Source: Methylomonas sp. UP202 (GTDB taxonomy: Bacteria; Pseudomonadota; Gammaproteobacteria; Methylococcales; Methylomonadaceae). From it: DNA of 64,000 nt. Positions 1-10,200 of the stretch are shown here, piece after piece; position 1 is the stretch's first letter; every line of letters begins with the position of its first letter. The notes under the pieces are model-generated. The model worked only from the letters and a program-made list of their open reading frames with translations, ran no database searches and was not told where the DNA came from. The translations under genes and the position numbers were made by a program. The stretch is from the NCBI RefSeq assembly GCF_029910655.1, contig NZ_CP123897.1, positions 1,488,001 through 1,552,000 of the forward strand, in the 5' to 3' direction.

Positions 1-214
1 CGAGCAGACCGTTCGGGAAAAACTGCCGGAAGGATTTCAGCGTAGCGAATTCTTGCGCGAGCACGGCGCGATCGACATGATTATCGACCGACGGGAGATG
101 CGCGAAAAAATTGCATCGATACTGGCGATGCTATGCGTCGGCCGTTCGACTGGGGCGGCGCCGGGCGGCGAAAGTTATGCCGATTCCGGAGACGCCGGAG
201 CGGGCCAGGGGTAG
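1..214 (+). CDS. accD: Acetyl-CoA carboxylase carboxyltransferase subunit beta, C-terminal end (partial)
   Basis: Only the last 70 codons are in the window, read in the frame beginning at base 2 and ending at a TAG at 212-214. The run [19 protein letters not shown] is typical of the AccD C-terminus, where the carboxyltransferase beta subunit of acetyl-CoA carboxylase ends after its crotonase-like fold. The complex makes malonyl-CoA for fatty acid synthesis in the cytoplasm. The next gene, folC, starts 11 bases after the stop, which is the usual accD-folC-dedD order of gammaproteobacteria and supports the call. The zinc ribbon and active site lie outside the window, so they cannot be judged. 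The tail after REKIASILA is Gly/Ala rich and probably unstructured. Confidence 0.85.
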   Translation, partial: EQTVREKLPEGFQRSEFLREHGAIDMIIDRREMREKIASILAMLCVGRSTGAAPGGESYADSGDAGAGQG

Positions 215-225
215 TCGCGGTCGCA

Positions 226-1500
226 ATGGCGCGCTTCGAGACGCTTCAGGCATGGCTAAACTGGCAGGAACAACTACACCCCAAGTCTATCGATCTGGGA
301 CTGGCGAGAGTCGCCGGCGTGTATGCCCGGCTTCGATCAGACCGTCCGGCGCCGCTGACCGTGACCGTGGCCGGGACCAACGGCAAGGGTTCCTGCGTGG
401 CGTTTTTGGAAGCGATCTACCGAGCGCAGGGTTATAAAGTCGGGGCCTACACCTCGCCGCACATTCTGCGGTATAACGAACGTATTCGCATCGCCGGGCG
501 ATCGGCCGGCGATGCGGAGATTTGCGATGCTTTCGCCCGCATCGATGCCGCACGGGGCGAGACCAGTCTGAGTTATTTCGAATTCGGTACGCTGGCGGCC
601 CTGGATTTGTTTGCCCGCGCCGATGTCGATGTGCAGTTGCTGGAAGTAGGGCTTGGCGGCCGACTCGATGCGGTCAACATCGTCGACCCGGACGCGACTT
701 TAGTGACGACGATCGCGCTGGACCATGTCGATTGGTTGGGCAACACTGTCGAAGCTATCGCTCGGGAGAAGGCCGGGATTTTTCGGCCGGGTGTTCCGGC
801 CGTCATCGGCGACCAACAACCGCCGGCTTCGCTATTGGCGACCGCAGCGGATATCGGCGCCGTGACCTTGCGCATCGGCGCCGCCTACCGTTATCGCAAA
901 CGGGGCGAAGTCTGGGATTGGCTGGGCGAATCCGCCGAACTGCTGGGATTGCCGGTGCCAGCCTTGCAGGGCGAACATCAGTACCGCAACGCTTCGGCGG
1001 TCATCGCCGCCGTCCAGGCGTCGAACGGGCGGCTGCCGGTCGGGGCAGAGGCGATACGGAGAGGCGTGGCCGAGGCCCGCTTGAATGGGCGGTTTCAGCT
1101 CATTGATGGCAGCCATCCGGTGTTGCTGGATGTCGGTCATAATCCGCAGGCGGTGGGGACCTTGCTGGAGTATCTCAGCGAAAGCTTCCCCAATGCCAAG
1201 ATACGCGCGGTGTTCGCGATGATGAAGGACAAGGACATTGCCGGCGTGATTCGGATCATGGCCGATCGGGTCGCCGAGTGGCATCTCGCGCCGCTGGCCA
1301 ATCCGCGCGCCGCGCCGCCCGAAACGATTGCGGCACTGTTTCCGCCCGAACTGCGCGACCGCGTTCGCGACGGCTATCCGGATTTTTCCGCCGCCTACCG
1401 AGCGGCCAGCGGGCAGGCCGGGCCCGGCGAACTGACGCTGATTTTCGGTTCTTTTTTTCTGGTATCCGAATATTTATCTAATTTTCCCAGAGGTGCTTGA
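226..1500 (+). CDS. folC: Dihydrofolate synthase / folylpolyglutamate synthase
   Basis: FolC adds glutamate to dihydropteroate and then extends the polyglutamate tail of folates, using ATP, in the cytoplasm. The 424-residue length is normal. The P-loop reads GTNGKGS at residues 50-56 and is followed by YTSPHILRYNERI, the Mur-ligase-like signature; the Mur ligase middle and C-terminal domains follow (LEVGLGGRLDAVN, LLDVGHNPQA). An upstream in-frame ATG at 133 would place the start inside accD, and its first 31 residues look like out-of-frame accD, so the ATG at 226 is preferred. The stop is 2 bases before the ATG of the next gene, suggesting cotranscription with accD and dedD. Confidence 0.95.
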   Translation: MARFETLQAWLNWQEQLHPKSIDLGLARVAGVYARLRSDRPAPLTVTVAGTNGKGSCVAFLEAIYRAQGYKVGAYTSPHILRYNERIRIAGRSAGDAEICDAFARIDAARGETSLSYFEFGTLAALDLFARADVDVQLLEVGLGGRLDAVNIVDPDATLVTTIALDHVDWLGNTVEAIAREKAGIFRPGVPAVIGDQQPPASLLATAADIGAVTLRIGAAYRYRKRGEVWDWLGESAELLGLPVPALQGEHQYRNASAVIAAVQASNGRLPVGAEAIRRGVAEARLNGRFQLIDGSHPVLLDVGHNPQAVGTLLEYLSESFPNAKIRAVFAMMKDKDIAGVIRIMADRVAEWHLAPLANPRAAPPETIAALFPPELRDRVRDGYPDFSAAYRAASGQAGPGELTLIFGSFFLVSEYLSNFPRGA

Positions 1501-1502
1501 GT

Positions 1503-2345
1503 ATGGATCAGGAGTTAAAGCAACGATTGATTGGCGCTGCGGTAATTACCGCGTTGGCCGCCATCTTCGTGCCGATGTTGTTCGACGACCCAATCGACGA
1601 AACCGGTAAAACCATCAACGAATTGAAAATCCCGGAAGTGCCGGCCAAGACTCAGGATGTAGAATTCATGCCGCTGCCCGATAAGCCGGAAGCGGTGGCC
1701 GAAACCGCGCCGGCTGGCGAGCCGCCGGTCGGCGAAGTCCCGGCGCCGAGAGCGGTGGCGGAGGAAGGTGAAGGGGAAGCGGCGCTCGAGGCGCCGAAAC
1801 CGCAATTGAAACTGGGCGCTCGGGAAACCTTGCCGCTTCCCAAGAAAGCGGCGCCGGCTCCGACGCGCGCGCCGACGCCTGTCGTGGGTGACGACGAAGA
1901 ACCGGTGGTGGCCGAGGCCGAAGACGTACCGCCGCCGCGTCCGACCAAATTGCCGGCGCCGACCGCGGCACCGGCCGTACAGCCCTTGGCTCAGGTCGCG
2001 CCCAGTGCCATCGCCAAGCCGAAGCCGACAAAATTACCGGAAACCAAACCCGAGACGGTCGTTGCACCGGTGACCGCGCCGGCCGTTAAGGCGCCGGTCG
2101 GCGGAGAGGAAAGCAACCGCTGGTATCTGCAAGTCGGTACGTTTAGTCAGAAACCGAACGCGGCCGCATTGCAAGAAAGTCTGAAACAACAAGGTTTCGC
2201 CGCGTCGGTCAAGGAGTTCTCCAGCGATAAGGGGTCGGTGTTCAAAGTCCGGATCGGCCCTATCGTCGATAAGGCCAAGGCTCAAGCGATCAAGGCTAAA
2301 CTGGCGCAAATCAACGTGAACAGTTTTGTTTCGCCGGACGAGTAA
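1503..2345 (+). CDS. dedD: SPOR domain protein, DedD-like cell-division factor
   Basis: The 280-residue protein has a short cytoplasmic N-terminus (MDQELKQRLIGA), one membrane segment at about residues 9-27, a long Pro/Ala/Glu-rich periplasmic linker, and a C-terminal SPOR domain (about residues 205-278, with WYLQVGTFSQKPNA and VFKVRIGP). SPOR domains bind denuded peptidoglycan glycans at the septum, and DedD supports cell constriction in Escherichia coli. A TTG at 1497 in frame would overlap the folC stop. The ATG at 1503 follows a GAGGT element and gives the conserved DedD N-terminus. It lies between folC and cvpA exactly as dedD does in enterobacteria. Confidence 0.88.
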   Translation: MDQELKQRLIGAAVITALAAIFVPMLFDDPIDETGKTINELKIPEVPAKTQDVEFMPLPDKPEAVAETAPAGEPPVGEVPAPRAVAEEGEGEAALEAPKPQLKLGARETLPLPKKAAPAPTRAPTPVVGDDEEPVVAEAEDVPPPRPTKLPAPTAAPAVQPLAQVAPSAIAKPKPTKLPETKPETVVAPVTAPAVKAPVGGEESNRWYLQVGTFSQKPNAAALQESLKQQGFAASVKEFSSDKGSVFKVRIGPIVDKAKAQAIKAKLAQINVNSFVSPDE

Positions 2346-2367
2346 GCTAACGATCCCGGTTTAAGCG

Positions 2368-2886
2368 ATGCTGGATTTTGTGCCTTGGCAGCAAATGCTA
2401 TGGGTCGATTACCTGATTATCGTCATCGTGGGCGGTTCGGCCCTGATGGGTTTGTTTCGCGGCTTCGTCAAGGAGGCGTTCGCGCTGACGATATGGTCGG
2501 TCGCGGTCTGGGTCGGTGTGCACTACAGCCGCGATGTGGCGGTATTGTTGCAGTCGACGATCAGTTATCCGTCGGCCCGCGCCGCCGCGGCGTTTGCGCT
2601 GCTGTTTTTCGCGACCTTGATTCTGGGCAGTTTGATCAGCTTTTTATTAAGTCAGTTGATCGAATCCACCGGATTGACCGGTAGCGATCGCTTGTTAGGC
2701 ATGCTGTTCGGCATCGTGCGCGGTTCGGTGCTGGTGGCCTTGCTGGTGATGATGGCCGGCGTGACGCCGCTGCCGGAAGACCCTTGGTGGAAACAGTCGG
2801 TTCTCATTCCGCCGTTCCAGGCGCTGGCCTTGTGGTTGAAAAACCATATGCCGGCAGGTTTGGCGGATTACATTCATTATCGTTAA
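2368..2886 (+). CDS. cvpA: Colicin V production family membrane protein
   Basis: A 172-residue integral membrane protein with four hydrophobic segments, beginning near WVDYLIIVIVGGSALMGLFRG, which is the conserved CvpA start. CvpA proteins are inner-membrane proteins linked to envelope homeostasis and, in E. coli, to colicin V secretion; the molecular function is not settled. The identification rests on the N-terminal motif, the late signature LTGSDRLLGMLFGIVRG, the usual family length and the position directly upstream of purF (12-base gap), an ancient pairing in proteobacteria. Confidence 0.9.
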   Translation: MLDFVPWQQMLWVDYLIIVIVGGSALMGLFRGFVKEAFALTIWSVAVWVGVHYSRDVAVLLQSTISYPSARAAAAFALLFFATLILGSLISFLLSQLIESTGLTGSDRLLGMLFGIVRGSVLVALLVMMAGVTPLPEDPWWKQSVLIPPFQALALWLKNHMPAGLADYIHYR

Positions 2887-2898
2887 ATCGGATCAGCT

Positions 2899-4407
2899 AT
2901 GTGTGGTATTGCGGCAATCGTTTCTCATCAAAGCGTTAATCAGGATCTCTACGATGCCCTGACGGTGTTGCAGCATCGCGGCCAGGATGCCGCCGGCATC
3001 GTCACCTGCGACGGCGGGCGCTTGCATCTGCGTAAGGATAACGGGCTGACACGCGACGTGTTTTCAACCGAGCAAATGATGAAGCTGAAAGGCAATATGG
3101 GGATCGCCCACGTGCGTTACCCGACGGCCGGTTGCACCAGTTCGGCCGAAGCCCAACCGTTTTACGTCAACTCGCCGTTCGGCCTGACGCTGGCGCACAA
3201 CGGCAACTTGACCAATACCGAGGAATTGAAGCGGCAGGTGTTCGTCGACGATCAGCGCCATATCAACACCGACTCGGACTCCGAGGTGTTGTTGAACGTG
3301 TTCGCCCACGAGCTGCAACAGTTCGGCAAGCTGCGTTTGACCGTCGACGACGTGTTCCAGGCGGTCAGCGCGGTCCACAAACGCTGCCGAGGCGCGTATG
3401 CGGTGGTCGTGATGATCGCCGGTTTCGGCGTGTTGGGTTTTCGCGATCCGCACGGCATTCGGCCGATCGTGTATGGCGAACGCAAATCGGATGAAGGCAT
3501 CGAATACATGATCGCTTCGGAAAGCGTGGCCTTGGACGTGTTGGATTTTCGCTTGATTCGCGATTTAGCGCCCGGCGAAGCGGTGTTTATCGAGGCTTCC
3601 GGCAAACTGCATACCCGGCAGTGTGCCGAAACCACCGATCATTGTCCGTGTATTTTCGAATACGTCTATTTCGCCCGGCCCGATTCCATTATCGACAACA
3701 TTTCGGTGTACAAAGCCCGGATGCGAATGGGTAAGAAACTGGCCGAAAAAATTCAGCGGGAATGGCCGGATCACGATATCGACGTCGTGATTCCGATTCC
3801 GGATACCAGCCGCACCGCCGCCTCGCAGATCGCCCACGATCTGGGCGTCAAGTTTCGCGAAGGCTTCATGAAAAATCGCTATATCGGCCGGACCTTCATC
3901 ATGCCCGGCCAGAAGATGCGGAAGAAGTCGGTCAAGCAAAAGCTGAATGCGATTTCGCTGGAATTCGACGGCAAGAACGTGTTGTTGGTCGACGATTCGA
4001 TCGTGCGCGGCACCACCTCCGAGCAGATCATTCAAATGGCCCGTGATGCCGGTGCCAAGAAAGTCTACTTCGCATCGGCCGCGCCGCCGGTGCGCTATCC
4101 CAACGTTTACGGCATCGACATGCCGGCCGCGCGCGAGTTGATCGCCCACGACCGGAGCGAGGAGGACGTTTGCAAGGCCTTGGGCGCCGATAAATTGATA
4201 TTCCAAGATCTGAGCGATTTGATCGAAGCGGTCGGCAGGGGTAATCCCAATATTAAGCATTTCGATACTTCGTGTTTTAGCAGCGAATACATCACCGGCG
4301 ACATCGACATGGCGTATCTGGCGCGTATCGAGGCCCTGCGCAACGATCACGCGCAGTCGCAGCGCAATGGCAGCAACTTCATCATCGATATGCAGGTGGC
4401 GAAATAA
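2899..4407 (+). CDS. purF: Amidophosphoribosyltransferase
   Basis: PurF transfers the glutamine amide to PRPP, the first committed step of purine synthesis. The 502-residue chain begins [10 protein letters not shown], so Cys2 becomes the N-terminal nucleophile of the class II glutaminase domain; there is no long propeptide. The glutaminase part includes [11 protein letters not shown] and LAHNGNLTN. The phosphoribosyltransferase half carries the PRPP loop [17 protein letters not shown] near residue 358. The stop overlaps the ATG of metZ (TAATGA), implying translational coupling. Confidence 0.97.
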   Translation: MCGIAAIVSHQSVNQDLYDALTVLQHRGQDAAGIVTCDGGRLHLRKDNGLTRDVFSTEQMMKLKGNMGIAHVRYPTAGCTSSAEAQPFYVNSPFGLTLAHNGNLTNTEELKRQVFVDDQRHINTDSDSEVLLNVFAHELQQFGKLRLTVDDVFQAVSAVHKRCRGAYAVVVMIAGFGVLGFRDPHGIRPIVYGERKSDEGIEYMIASESVALDVLDFRLIRDLAPGEAVFIEASGKLHTRQCAETTDHCPCIFEYVYFARPDSIIDNISVYKARMRMGKKLAEKIQREWPDHDIDVVIPIPDTSRTAASQIAHDLGVKFREGFMKNRYIGRTFIMPGQKMRKKSVKQKLNAISLEFDGKNVLLVDDSIVRGTTSEQIIQMARDAGAKKVYFASAAPPVRYPNVYGIDMPAARELIAHDRSEEDVCKALGADKLIFQDLSDLIEAVGRGNPNIKHFDTSCFSSEYITGDIDMAYLARIEALRNDHAQSQRNGSNFIIDMQVAK

Positions 4408-5639
4408 TGAGCGAATTCGATTGGCAAGACTTCGGGCCGGAGACCCAGGCGATTCGGGCAGGCCAGCGCCGAACCCACGAAGATGAACATAGCATGCCGA
4501 TTTTCGCGACCTCCAGCTACGTGTTTCAGTCCGCCGAACAAGCGGCTTTGCGCTTTACCGGTCAGCAAGCGGGCAATATTTATTCGCGCTTCACCAACCC
4601 GACGGTCGCTGCCTTCCAGGCGCGTTTGGCCCTGTTGGAACAGGGCGAACGCTGTTTGGCATTTGCGTCAGGGATGGCGGCCATCATGGCGGTCGGGATG
4701 GCTTTGCTGAAGGCCGGTGACCACGTGGTGTGCTCGCGCAGCGTGTTCGGCAACACCGTGCTGGCGTTTCAAAATTACTTCGGTAAATTTGGGGTCGAAA
4801 CCGACTTTGTGGCCTTGACCGATCCGGCCGCCTGGGAGGCGGCGATCAAGCCGAATACCCGGCTTTTGTTCCTGGAAACGCCGTCGAATCCGCTGATCGA
4901 GATCGCCGACATTCGCGTGTTGGCCGACATCGCCCACCGCCACGGCGCCTTGTTGGTGGTGGACAACGTGTTTTGCACGCCGATCCTGCAGAAGCCGTTG
5001 TTGCTGGGTGCCGATCTGGTCGTGCATTCCGCGACCAAATACATCGACGGACAGGGCCGTTGCGTCGGCGGCGCGGTGGTCGGCGGCGAAGCCCTGATCG
5101 AAAAACAGGTCTATCCCTATCTGCGGACCGGCGGCGCGACGATGAGTCCGTTCAACGCCTGGGTGTTTTTGTCCGGTCTGGAAACCTTGGCCGTGCGAAT
5201 GCAGGCGCATTGCGACCGAGCTTTCGAACTGGCTCAATGGCTGGAAGGCCAGCCGGCGGTCGCCAAGGTGCATTATCCGGGTCTTAGCTCACACGCCCAG
5301 CACGAACTGGCTAAACGCCAGCAAAGCCATTTCGGCGCGGTCGTCAGTTTCGAATTGCGCGGAGGCAAGGACGAGGCTTGGCGGCTGATCGATTCTACTC
5401 GGATGCTGTCGATTACCGCCAATCTGGGTGACGTCAAAACCACGATCACCCATCCCGCCACCACCACGCATGGCCGCCTGTCGCCGGAGGCTCGCGCCGA
5501 AGCCGGCATCAAGGACAGCTTGGTGCGGATTTCGGTCGGTTTGGAGAATCTCGACGATATCAAAGCCGACTTGCTGGCGGGTTTATCGGCCGCGAACGTC
5601 GAGAACGCTGGTCGCGCGACGGTCGCCGATTCGGCGTAG
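4407..5639 (+). CDS. metZ: O-succinylhomoserine sulfhydrylase
   Basis: A 410-residue fold-type I PLP enzyme of the Cys/Met metabolism family. The PLP-binding lysine is in VVHSATKYIDGQGR, and the phosphate-binding region reads FASGMAAIMAVGMALLKAGD. MetZ condenses O-succinylhomoserine with sulfide to give homocysteine in the transsulfuration-independent methionine route. The metZ call over metB/metC relies on the N-terminal wording FGPETQAIRAGQ and the purF-metZ coupling seen in pseudomonads and related bacteria. Substrate preference (succinyl versus acetyl) cannot be proved from sequence alone. Confidence 0.9.
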   Translation: MSEFDWQDFGPETQAIRAGQRRTHEDEHSMPIFATSSYVFQSAEQAALRFTGQQAGNIYSRFTNPTVAAFQARLALLEQGERCLAFASGMAAIMAVGMALLKAGDHVVCSRSVFGNTVLAFQNYFGKFGVETDFVALTDPAAWEAAIKPNTRLLFLETPSNPLIEIADIRVLADIAHRHGALLVVDNVFCTPILQKPLLLGADLVVHSATKYIDGQGRCVGGAVVGGEALIEKQVYPYLRTGGATMSPFNAWVFLSGLETLAVRMQAHCDRAFELAQWLEGQPAVAKVHYPGLSSHAQHELAKRQQSHFGAVVSFELRGGKDEAWRLIDSTRMLSITANLGDVKTTITHPATTTHGRLSPEARAEAGIKDSLVRISVGLENLDDIKADLLAGLSAANVENAGRATVADSA

Positions 5640-5687
5640 TGCGAAATATCGGCTATCTTTGTCCGAACTATCACCTGGATTTTCAGT

Positions 5688-6263
5688 ATGTTTCAAGACC
5701 GCAAGGAATACCGGAAAAACTTTAGCGCCGAAGGTTTTTTATATGTCGGCGGCGAGGTATTGAAACTCGGTTGTTACGATGTCTCGTTGAAAGGCGCGAT
5801 GATCGAGGTGGAACCCGGCGAACTGCTGAGCGGTATTGCCGAGTTCGAAAGCCTGCTGGCCGAGGACCGCCGCGCCGAGATCTTCGTCGAGGCCCTGTCG
5901 CTGGCCGGCGAAGTCGATATCGTCTGGGTCAAGCGCGAACGCCAACGGATCATGATGGGCTTGGAGTTTCGCGATGTGGTCCACAACGCCCAAAAACTTT
6001 GGCGGCGGAGGCGGGGCTATCGGAAAACGGAAAGCTTCGAGGTCGATCTGTTCATCGATAAGGATCGCTACAGCGCGGAAGGTATCAACCGTTCTACCGA
6101 AGGCATGTGCTTGCGCGTCCAGGCGCCGGCCTCGGTGAAGATCGGCGCCCCGGTCAAGCTACAAGTCAATCAATTGGGTTTTAGCGCGCTCGGCAAAGTG
6201 GTTTGGGTGGAAGCCAACGATTTGGCTTGCCGATTCGGCGTGCAATTGGTGATCATTAAATAG
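5688..6263 (+). CDS. Tandem PilZ domain protein (putative cyclic-di-GMP receptor)
   Basis: A 191-residue soluble protein with two PilZ-like halves. The first begins DRKEYRKNF and carries DVSLKGAMIEV; the second begins near residue 105 with RRRRGYRKTESFEVD and has NRSTEGMCLRV. These match the two parts of the PilZ signature, an Arg-rich segment followed by a D/NxSxxG motif that binds cyclic-di-GMP; both halves keep recognisable, slightly changed versions. The gene stands alone, 48 bases after metZ and converging with grxC 9 bases away. The output is unknown; candidates are motility, exopolysaccharide or adhesion control. Confidence 0.8.
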   Translation: MFQDRKEYRKNFSAEGFLYVGGEVLKLGCYDVSLKGAMIEVEPGELLSGIAEFESLLAEDRRAEIFVEALSLAGEVDIVWVKRERQRIMMGLEFRDVVHNAQKLWRRRRGYRKTESFEVDLFIDKDRYSAEGINRSTEGMCLRVQAPASVKIGAPVKLQVNQLGFSALGKVVWVEANDLACRFGVQLVIIK

Positions 6264-6272
6264 TCGAGGCCT

Positions 6273-6527
6273 TCAAGCCTGCAACAAAGGGTCGAGTTCG
6301 CGGCCCACATCCAATGCATAGAGATCGTCGAAGCCGCCGATGTGGCGGTCGCCGATGTATATTTGCGGCACGGTGCGGCGGCGGGTCTTCTCCATGACTT
6401 CCTCGCGCAAACCCGGTTCGCTGTCTACGTCGATTTCGGTGTAACTCGCGCCTTTCTTGTCGAACAAACGCTTGGCCATCGTGCAATACGGGCAGAGTTT
6501 CGCGGTATAGATGATGATTTCCGGCAT
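6273..6527 (-). CDS. grxC: Glutaredoxin 3
   Basis: An 84-residue thioredoxin-fold protein with the dithiol active site CPYC at residues 12-15, the cis-Pro motif TVPQIYIG and the glutathione-binding GGFDDLYAL. It reduces protein disulfides and glutathionylated proteins with glutathione. The frame stays open upstream to an ATG at 6587, but only the ATG at 6527 gives the canonical MPEIIIYTAKLCPYC start. Family length is 80-88 residues. It sits 34 bases downstream of the aldolase gene on the same strand, so the two may share a transcript. Confidence 0.93.
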   Translation of the reverse strand: MPEIIIYTAKLCPYCTMAKRLFDKKGASYTEIDVDSEPGLREEVMEKTRRRTVPQIYIGDRHIGGFDDLYALDVGRELDPLLQA

Positions 6528-6561
6528 GATAAAATTAATAAATACTAATGAATGCTGCATT

Positions 6562-7212
6562 TTAGCGGGCTGGCGGGCATTGCTCAATAGCCATCGCTCG
6601 GCTCAATTGGCAAAGCAGCTGGCAAGCGGCGTCGGCCAAGCTGGTTCCGAAGGCGACGACACCGTCGAGATGGCCCAGCATTGTAAATAACGGTAGGGCC
6701 TGCAAGTCGCCGTTGGCGAACAGTTCGGCGACAGCCTCCGCCATTCGCGGCGTGCCGTACGGAATGTCGGCGCCGGTGTGGGGCAAGGCCAGCGCGGCGG
6801 TTTGCCGCCAAATTTCCGGGCTGTGCACATGGATGACGGCTTGCGCGTCCGGGCATTCGCGGTACACGCCGGCATGGGTCAGCGCTTCCGACGACGGTTG
6901 GCAGGCGCCGCGCGAACACAGCCGATTTTGTTCGGGAACGGCCCCGACGACCCAGACGAATTGCCACGCCTCGAGTTGCGGCAAGTCACCGGTTTGGGTG
7001 CCGGAGATGATAAATTCGTCGCGGCCGGGAACCAGTCGCCGGCTGATGTTGCCGAAACCCAAGCCATCGTAACGGTCGGGGACCCGGCCGATCAGACCCA
7101 AACGATGCATGATCGATCGCCAGGCGTTCAGTTCGGCGAAGCCGAAGTCGACCGGTAAATCGGCGAGCTGATGCTCGAGCCGGTATTTGATCACGCCTTC
7201 GCGGTCGCTCAT
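6562..7212 (-). CDS. Class II aldolase/adducin family protein
   Basis: A 216-residue cytoplasmic protein of the class II aldolase/adducin fold, a family that includes L-fuculose-phosphate and ribulose-phosphate aldolases/epimerases and methylthioribulose-phosphate dehydratase. Metal-binding histidines are visible in AVIHVHSPEIW and later in MLGHLDGVV; GLGFGNISRR and FIISGTQTG match the phosphate-binding loops. The start at 7212 (MSDREGVIKYRL) is preferred to an in-frame ATG at 7263 because the longer form would run into the divergent channel gene. No pathway partner lies nearby, so the substrate is not predicted. Confidence 0.8.
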   Translation of the reverse strand: MSDREGVIKYRLEHQLADLPVDFGFAELNAWRSIMHRLGLIGRVPDRYDGLGFGNISRRLVPGRDEFIISGTQTGDLPQLEAWQFVWVVGAVPEQNRLCSRGACQPSSEALTHAGVYRECPDAQAVIHVHSPEIWRQTAALALPHTGADIPYGTPRMAEAVAELFANGDLQALPLFTMLGHLDGVVAFGTSLADAACQLLCQLSRAMAIEQCPPAR

Positions 7213-7251
7213 GATGTTTTTCCGTTTATTTTCACGTTTTCCCAAGCGCGC

Positions 7252-10200
7252 ATGAAGCCACATTCGTTCAAAATCGGCCTGGTTTGGCCGCTGTTATTTT
7301 TGTTTTTCAGTGTAACGCTTGCTCATGCCGCAAATCAAAAGGCGGCGATCAAGCCGGCGTCGATCGCAGACATCAAACAGCGGATTCAGTTCGTCAAGGA
7401 TAAGCAGAATCTGGGCGAGGACTTGAAAAATCGCATCTTGTCCGCTTATTACGAAAGCGAGGATAACCTTAACGAAACCGAAGCTCAGGACGCTCAAGCC
7501 GAGTCGTTCAAACAGGCTTTGAACAGCTTGCCGCTGGAAACCAAGCGCATTGCCAAGCAGATCGAAGAAGCCGAAGCCAACCTGAAGAATCGCCGGCAGG
7601 AACGTTGGTCGCTGTTTCCGACCGACGAGTTGGAGCAGCGTTTAATCATCGAGAAAACCAAACTTAGCGATTTGGATGCCGAAATCAGCCGAGTCGAAGC
7701 GCAGATCGGTGAGTTGATGAATCGGCCGCAATTGCTCAGGGAAAAAGTTTCGGAACTGAAGGGCAAGCAGGCCAGCAGCCAACAGGAACAGCAATTGCTC
7801 GCCAGCCGGGGCGGGGACAATCTTTACGAGAAAGAAGCCAGCCAAATTCAGTTGGAAACTCGCGTCAAGTTGCTGAACAGTACTTTGAAGACGCTGGAAC
7901 TGGAAAACATCAGCAATCCGCTGCGCTTACAGGCGCAAAAGGACAGGATGCATTTGTTGAATTTGCAGCGAGAGCAACTGGCTATGCTGATCGCCGATCT
8001 GGACAATCACTTGCTCGACCGTCGTCAGCAATTGATCGACAAGGAGCGTGACGAGTTGTTGCAGGCGGAGAAGGACGCCGAGGGCAAGCATCCGTTGATC
8101 CGCGAAGCGACTAAGGAAAACATGCGCTACAACCGCAGTTTGCAGGCGGTCAATAAGAACATGGAGCAGTACCTGATTCAAAAAAACGAGATGGATGCTC
8201 GATACAAGCAGTTGGAAAAGGACTACCAGAGCGCCGAGCAAAAAATCTCGCTGGCCGGCTTGAGTCCGGCGCTGGGCAATCTGCTGCGCGAGCAGCGTCG
8301 TAACATTCCGCAACATAAGCAGTTCGGCGCGCTGAACGATGAGATTCAAGATCAGATCGCGCTGACCAGTCTGGAAAGCTTCAAGCTCGACGAAGCCAAG
8401 AAAAATCTGTCCGATATCAATCAGACCTTGCTGAACCGGGTGGCCCAATTGCCGACCGATACCGACGACGCCGAGAAACTCCGAATCCGTGCCGAGTTGC
8501 GCCTGTTATTGAACGACCAGAAGGATTTGGTGGTTCGCTTGGCCGGCGCTAACACCGAATACGCCCGCGTTTTGGGCGATGTCGATTTCAGCTTGCAGCA
8601 AATGCTGGGTATCGCCGATAAATTCGGCGCCTACCTCGATCAGCGTTTGCTATGGGTGCCGAGTGCGCCCGTCATCGATCAGCAGTATCTAAAGGATATT
8701 GTGCACTCGGTCTTTTGGTTTTTTGACCCCGGTAATTGGCGGCAAGTCGCTCAGGGATTTTGGGATGGCCTGGTTCATAATCCGGTATCGGTGCTGGTCG
8801 GCTTGGCGATCGTTTTGCTGCACTGGCGGTTTCGCAAGTCGGTCAAACTTCGGCTGGAAACCTTGCTGCGCGGCAATGCCGCCAACGCCAGTGTCGGTGA
8901 AACCTTATCGGCACTGGTTTACCTGGGGCTGCTGTCCTTGTACGGTGCGTTGCTGATGGCGTGGATAGGCGGCGTGCTGGCATTGAACGCCCGTGCCGAT
9001 TTTTTCAGCCGCTCGTTTGCCGAAGGATTGCTTTCCACTGCGTCGGCCTTGTGCGTGGTGCAATTTTCGTTTCGCTTGTTCAAGCCGTCCGGGGTCGCGG
9101 AAACCTTGTTTCAATGGCCCAACCAAGTCGCGCAGTTGCTGTACCGCCAGATCAAATGGTTGCGTTTTTTGCTGGTGCCCAGCGTTTTCGTGACCGCGAT
9201 GACCGGTAGCGATTTGTTTTCGGAGCACAGCTATGCGTTGGGACGCACCGCGCTGATTGTGCTGATGCTGGCGTTTACCTATGTGTTTCATTGCCTGGCC
9301 CATCCGCAAACCGGTTTGGCCAAGAGTTTTTACCGGCTGTCGCACGGCTGGCTGAGCCGCTTGCGCTTCGTTTGGTACGCGATCGCGGTATTGACACCGT
9401 TGGTCATCGTCGGTTTCGCGGTGGCGGGTTATTACCAAAGCGCGCTGGAACTTTACGAAAAACTGGTTTACAGCCTGCGGTTGATGTTCGCGACCGCGTT
9501 GTTGTATGCGCTGATCTTGCGCTGGTTTCGGCACACCGAGCGCCAACTGGCCTTGCGCAACGCCAAGCAAAAGCGCAAGCAGGCCGAGCAAGTGCAAACC
9601 AGTAGCGCCGCCGACGAGGCTTTCGCGCCCGACAAGGACTTATTGGACATCACCAAGATCAATCAGCAGGGGCGCAAGCTGCTGACGACGCTGGTCATGG
9701 CGACGATGCTGGTCGGCTTCTGGGCGATCTGGAGCGATATTTTGCCGGCCTTTTCGGTGTTCGATAACGTCGTGCTCTGGCAATACGGGCAGATGATCGA
9801 CGGCAAGGACGCGCAGCAACCGGTGACGTTGATTAATTTGTTGATCTGCTTGCTCTACGGCGGTTTGGCGTTTGTGTTTGCCAGCAATTTTCCCGCTTTG
9901 GTCGATCTGCTGACAGTCGGCAAATTCGCGATGACGGCCGGCAGCCGCTACGCCTTGATTCAACTGGTGCGTTACACGTTGACCGCGATTACCTTTCTGG
10001 CCGTGGCCAATGAACTTGGCGGCAGTTGGTCGCAAGTGCAATGGCTGGTGGCGGCGCTGTCGGTGGGGCTGGGTTTTGGCTTGCAGGAGATTTTCGCCAA
10101 CATGGTATCGGGTATCATCTTGCTGTTCGAGCGGCCCATCCGGGTTGGCGATACCGTCACGGTTGGCGATGTGACCGGTCGGGTCAGCCGCATTCAAATG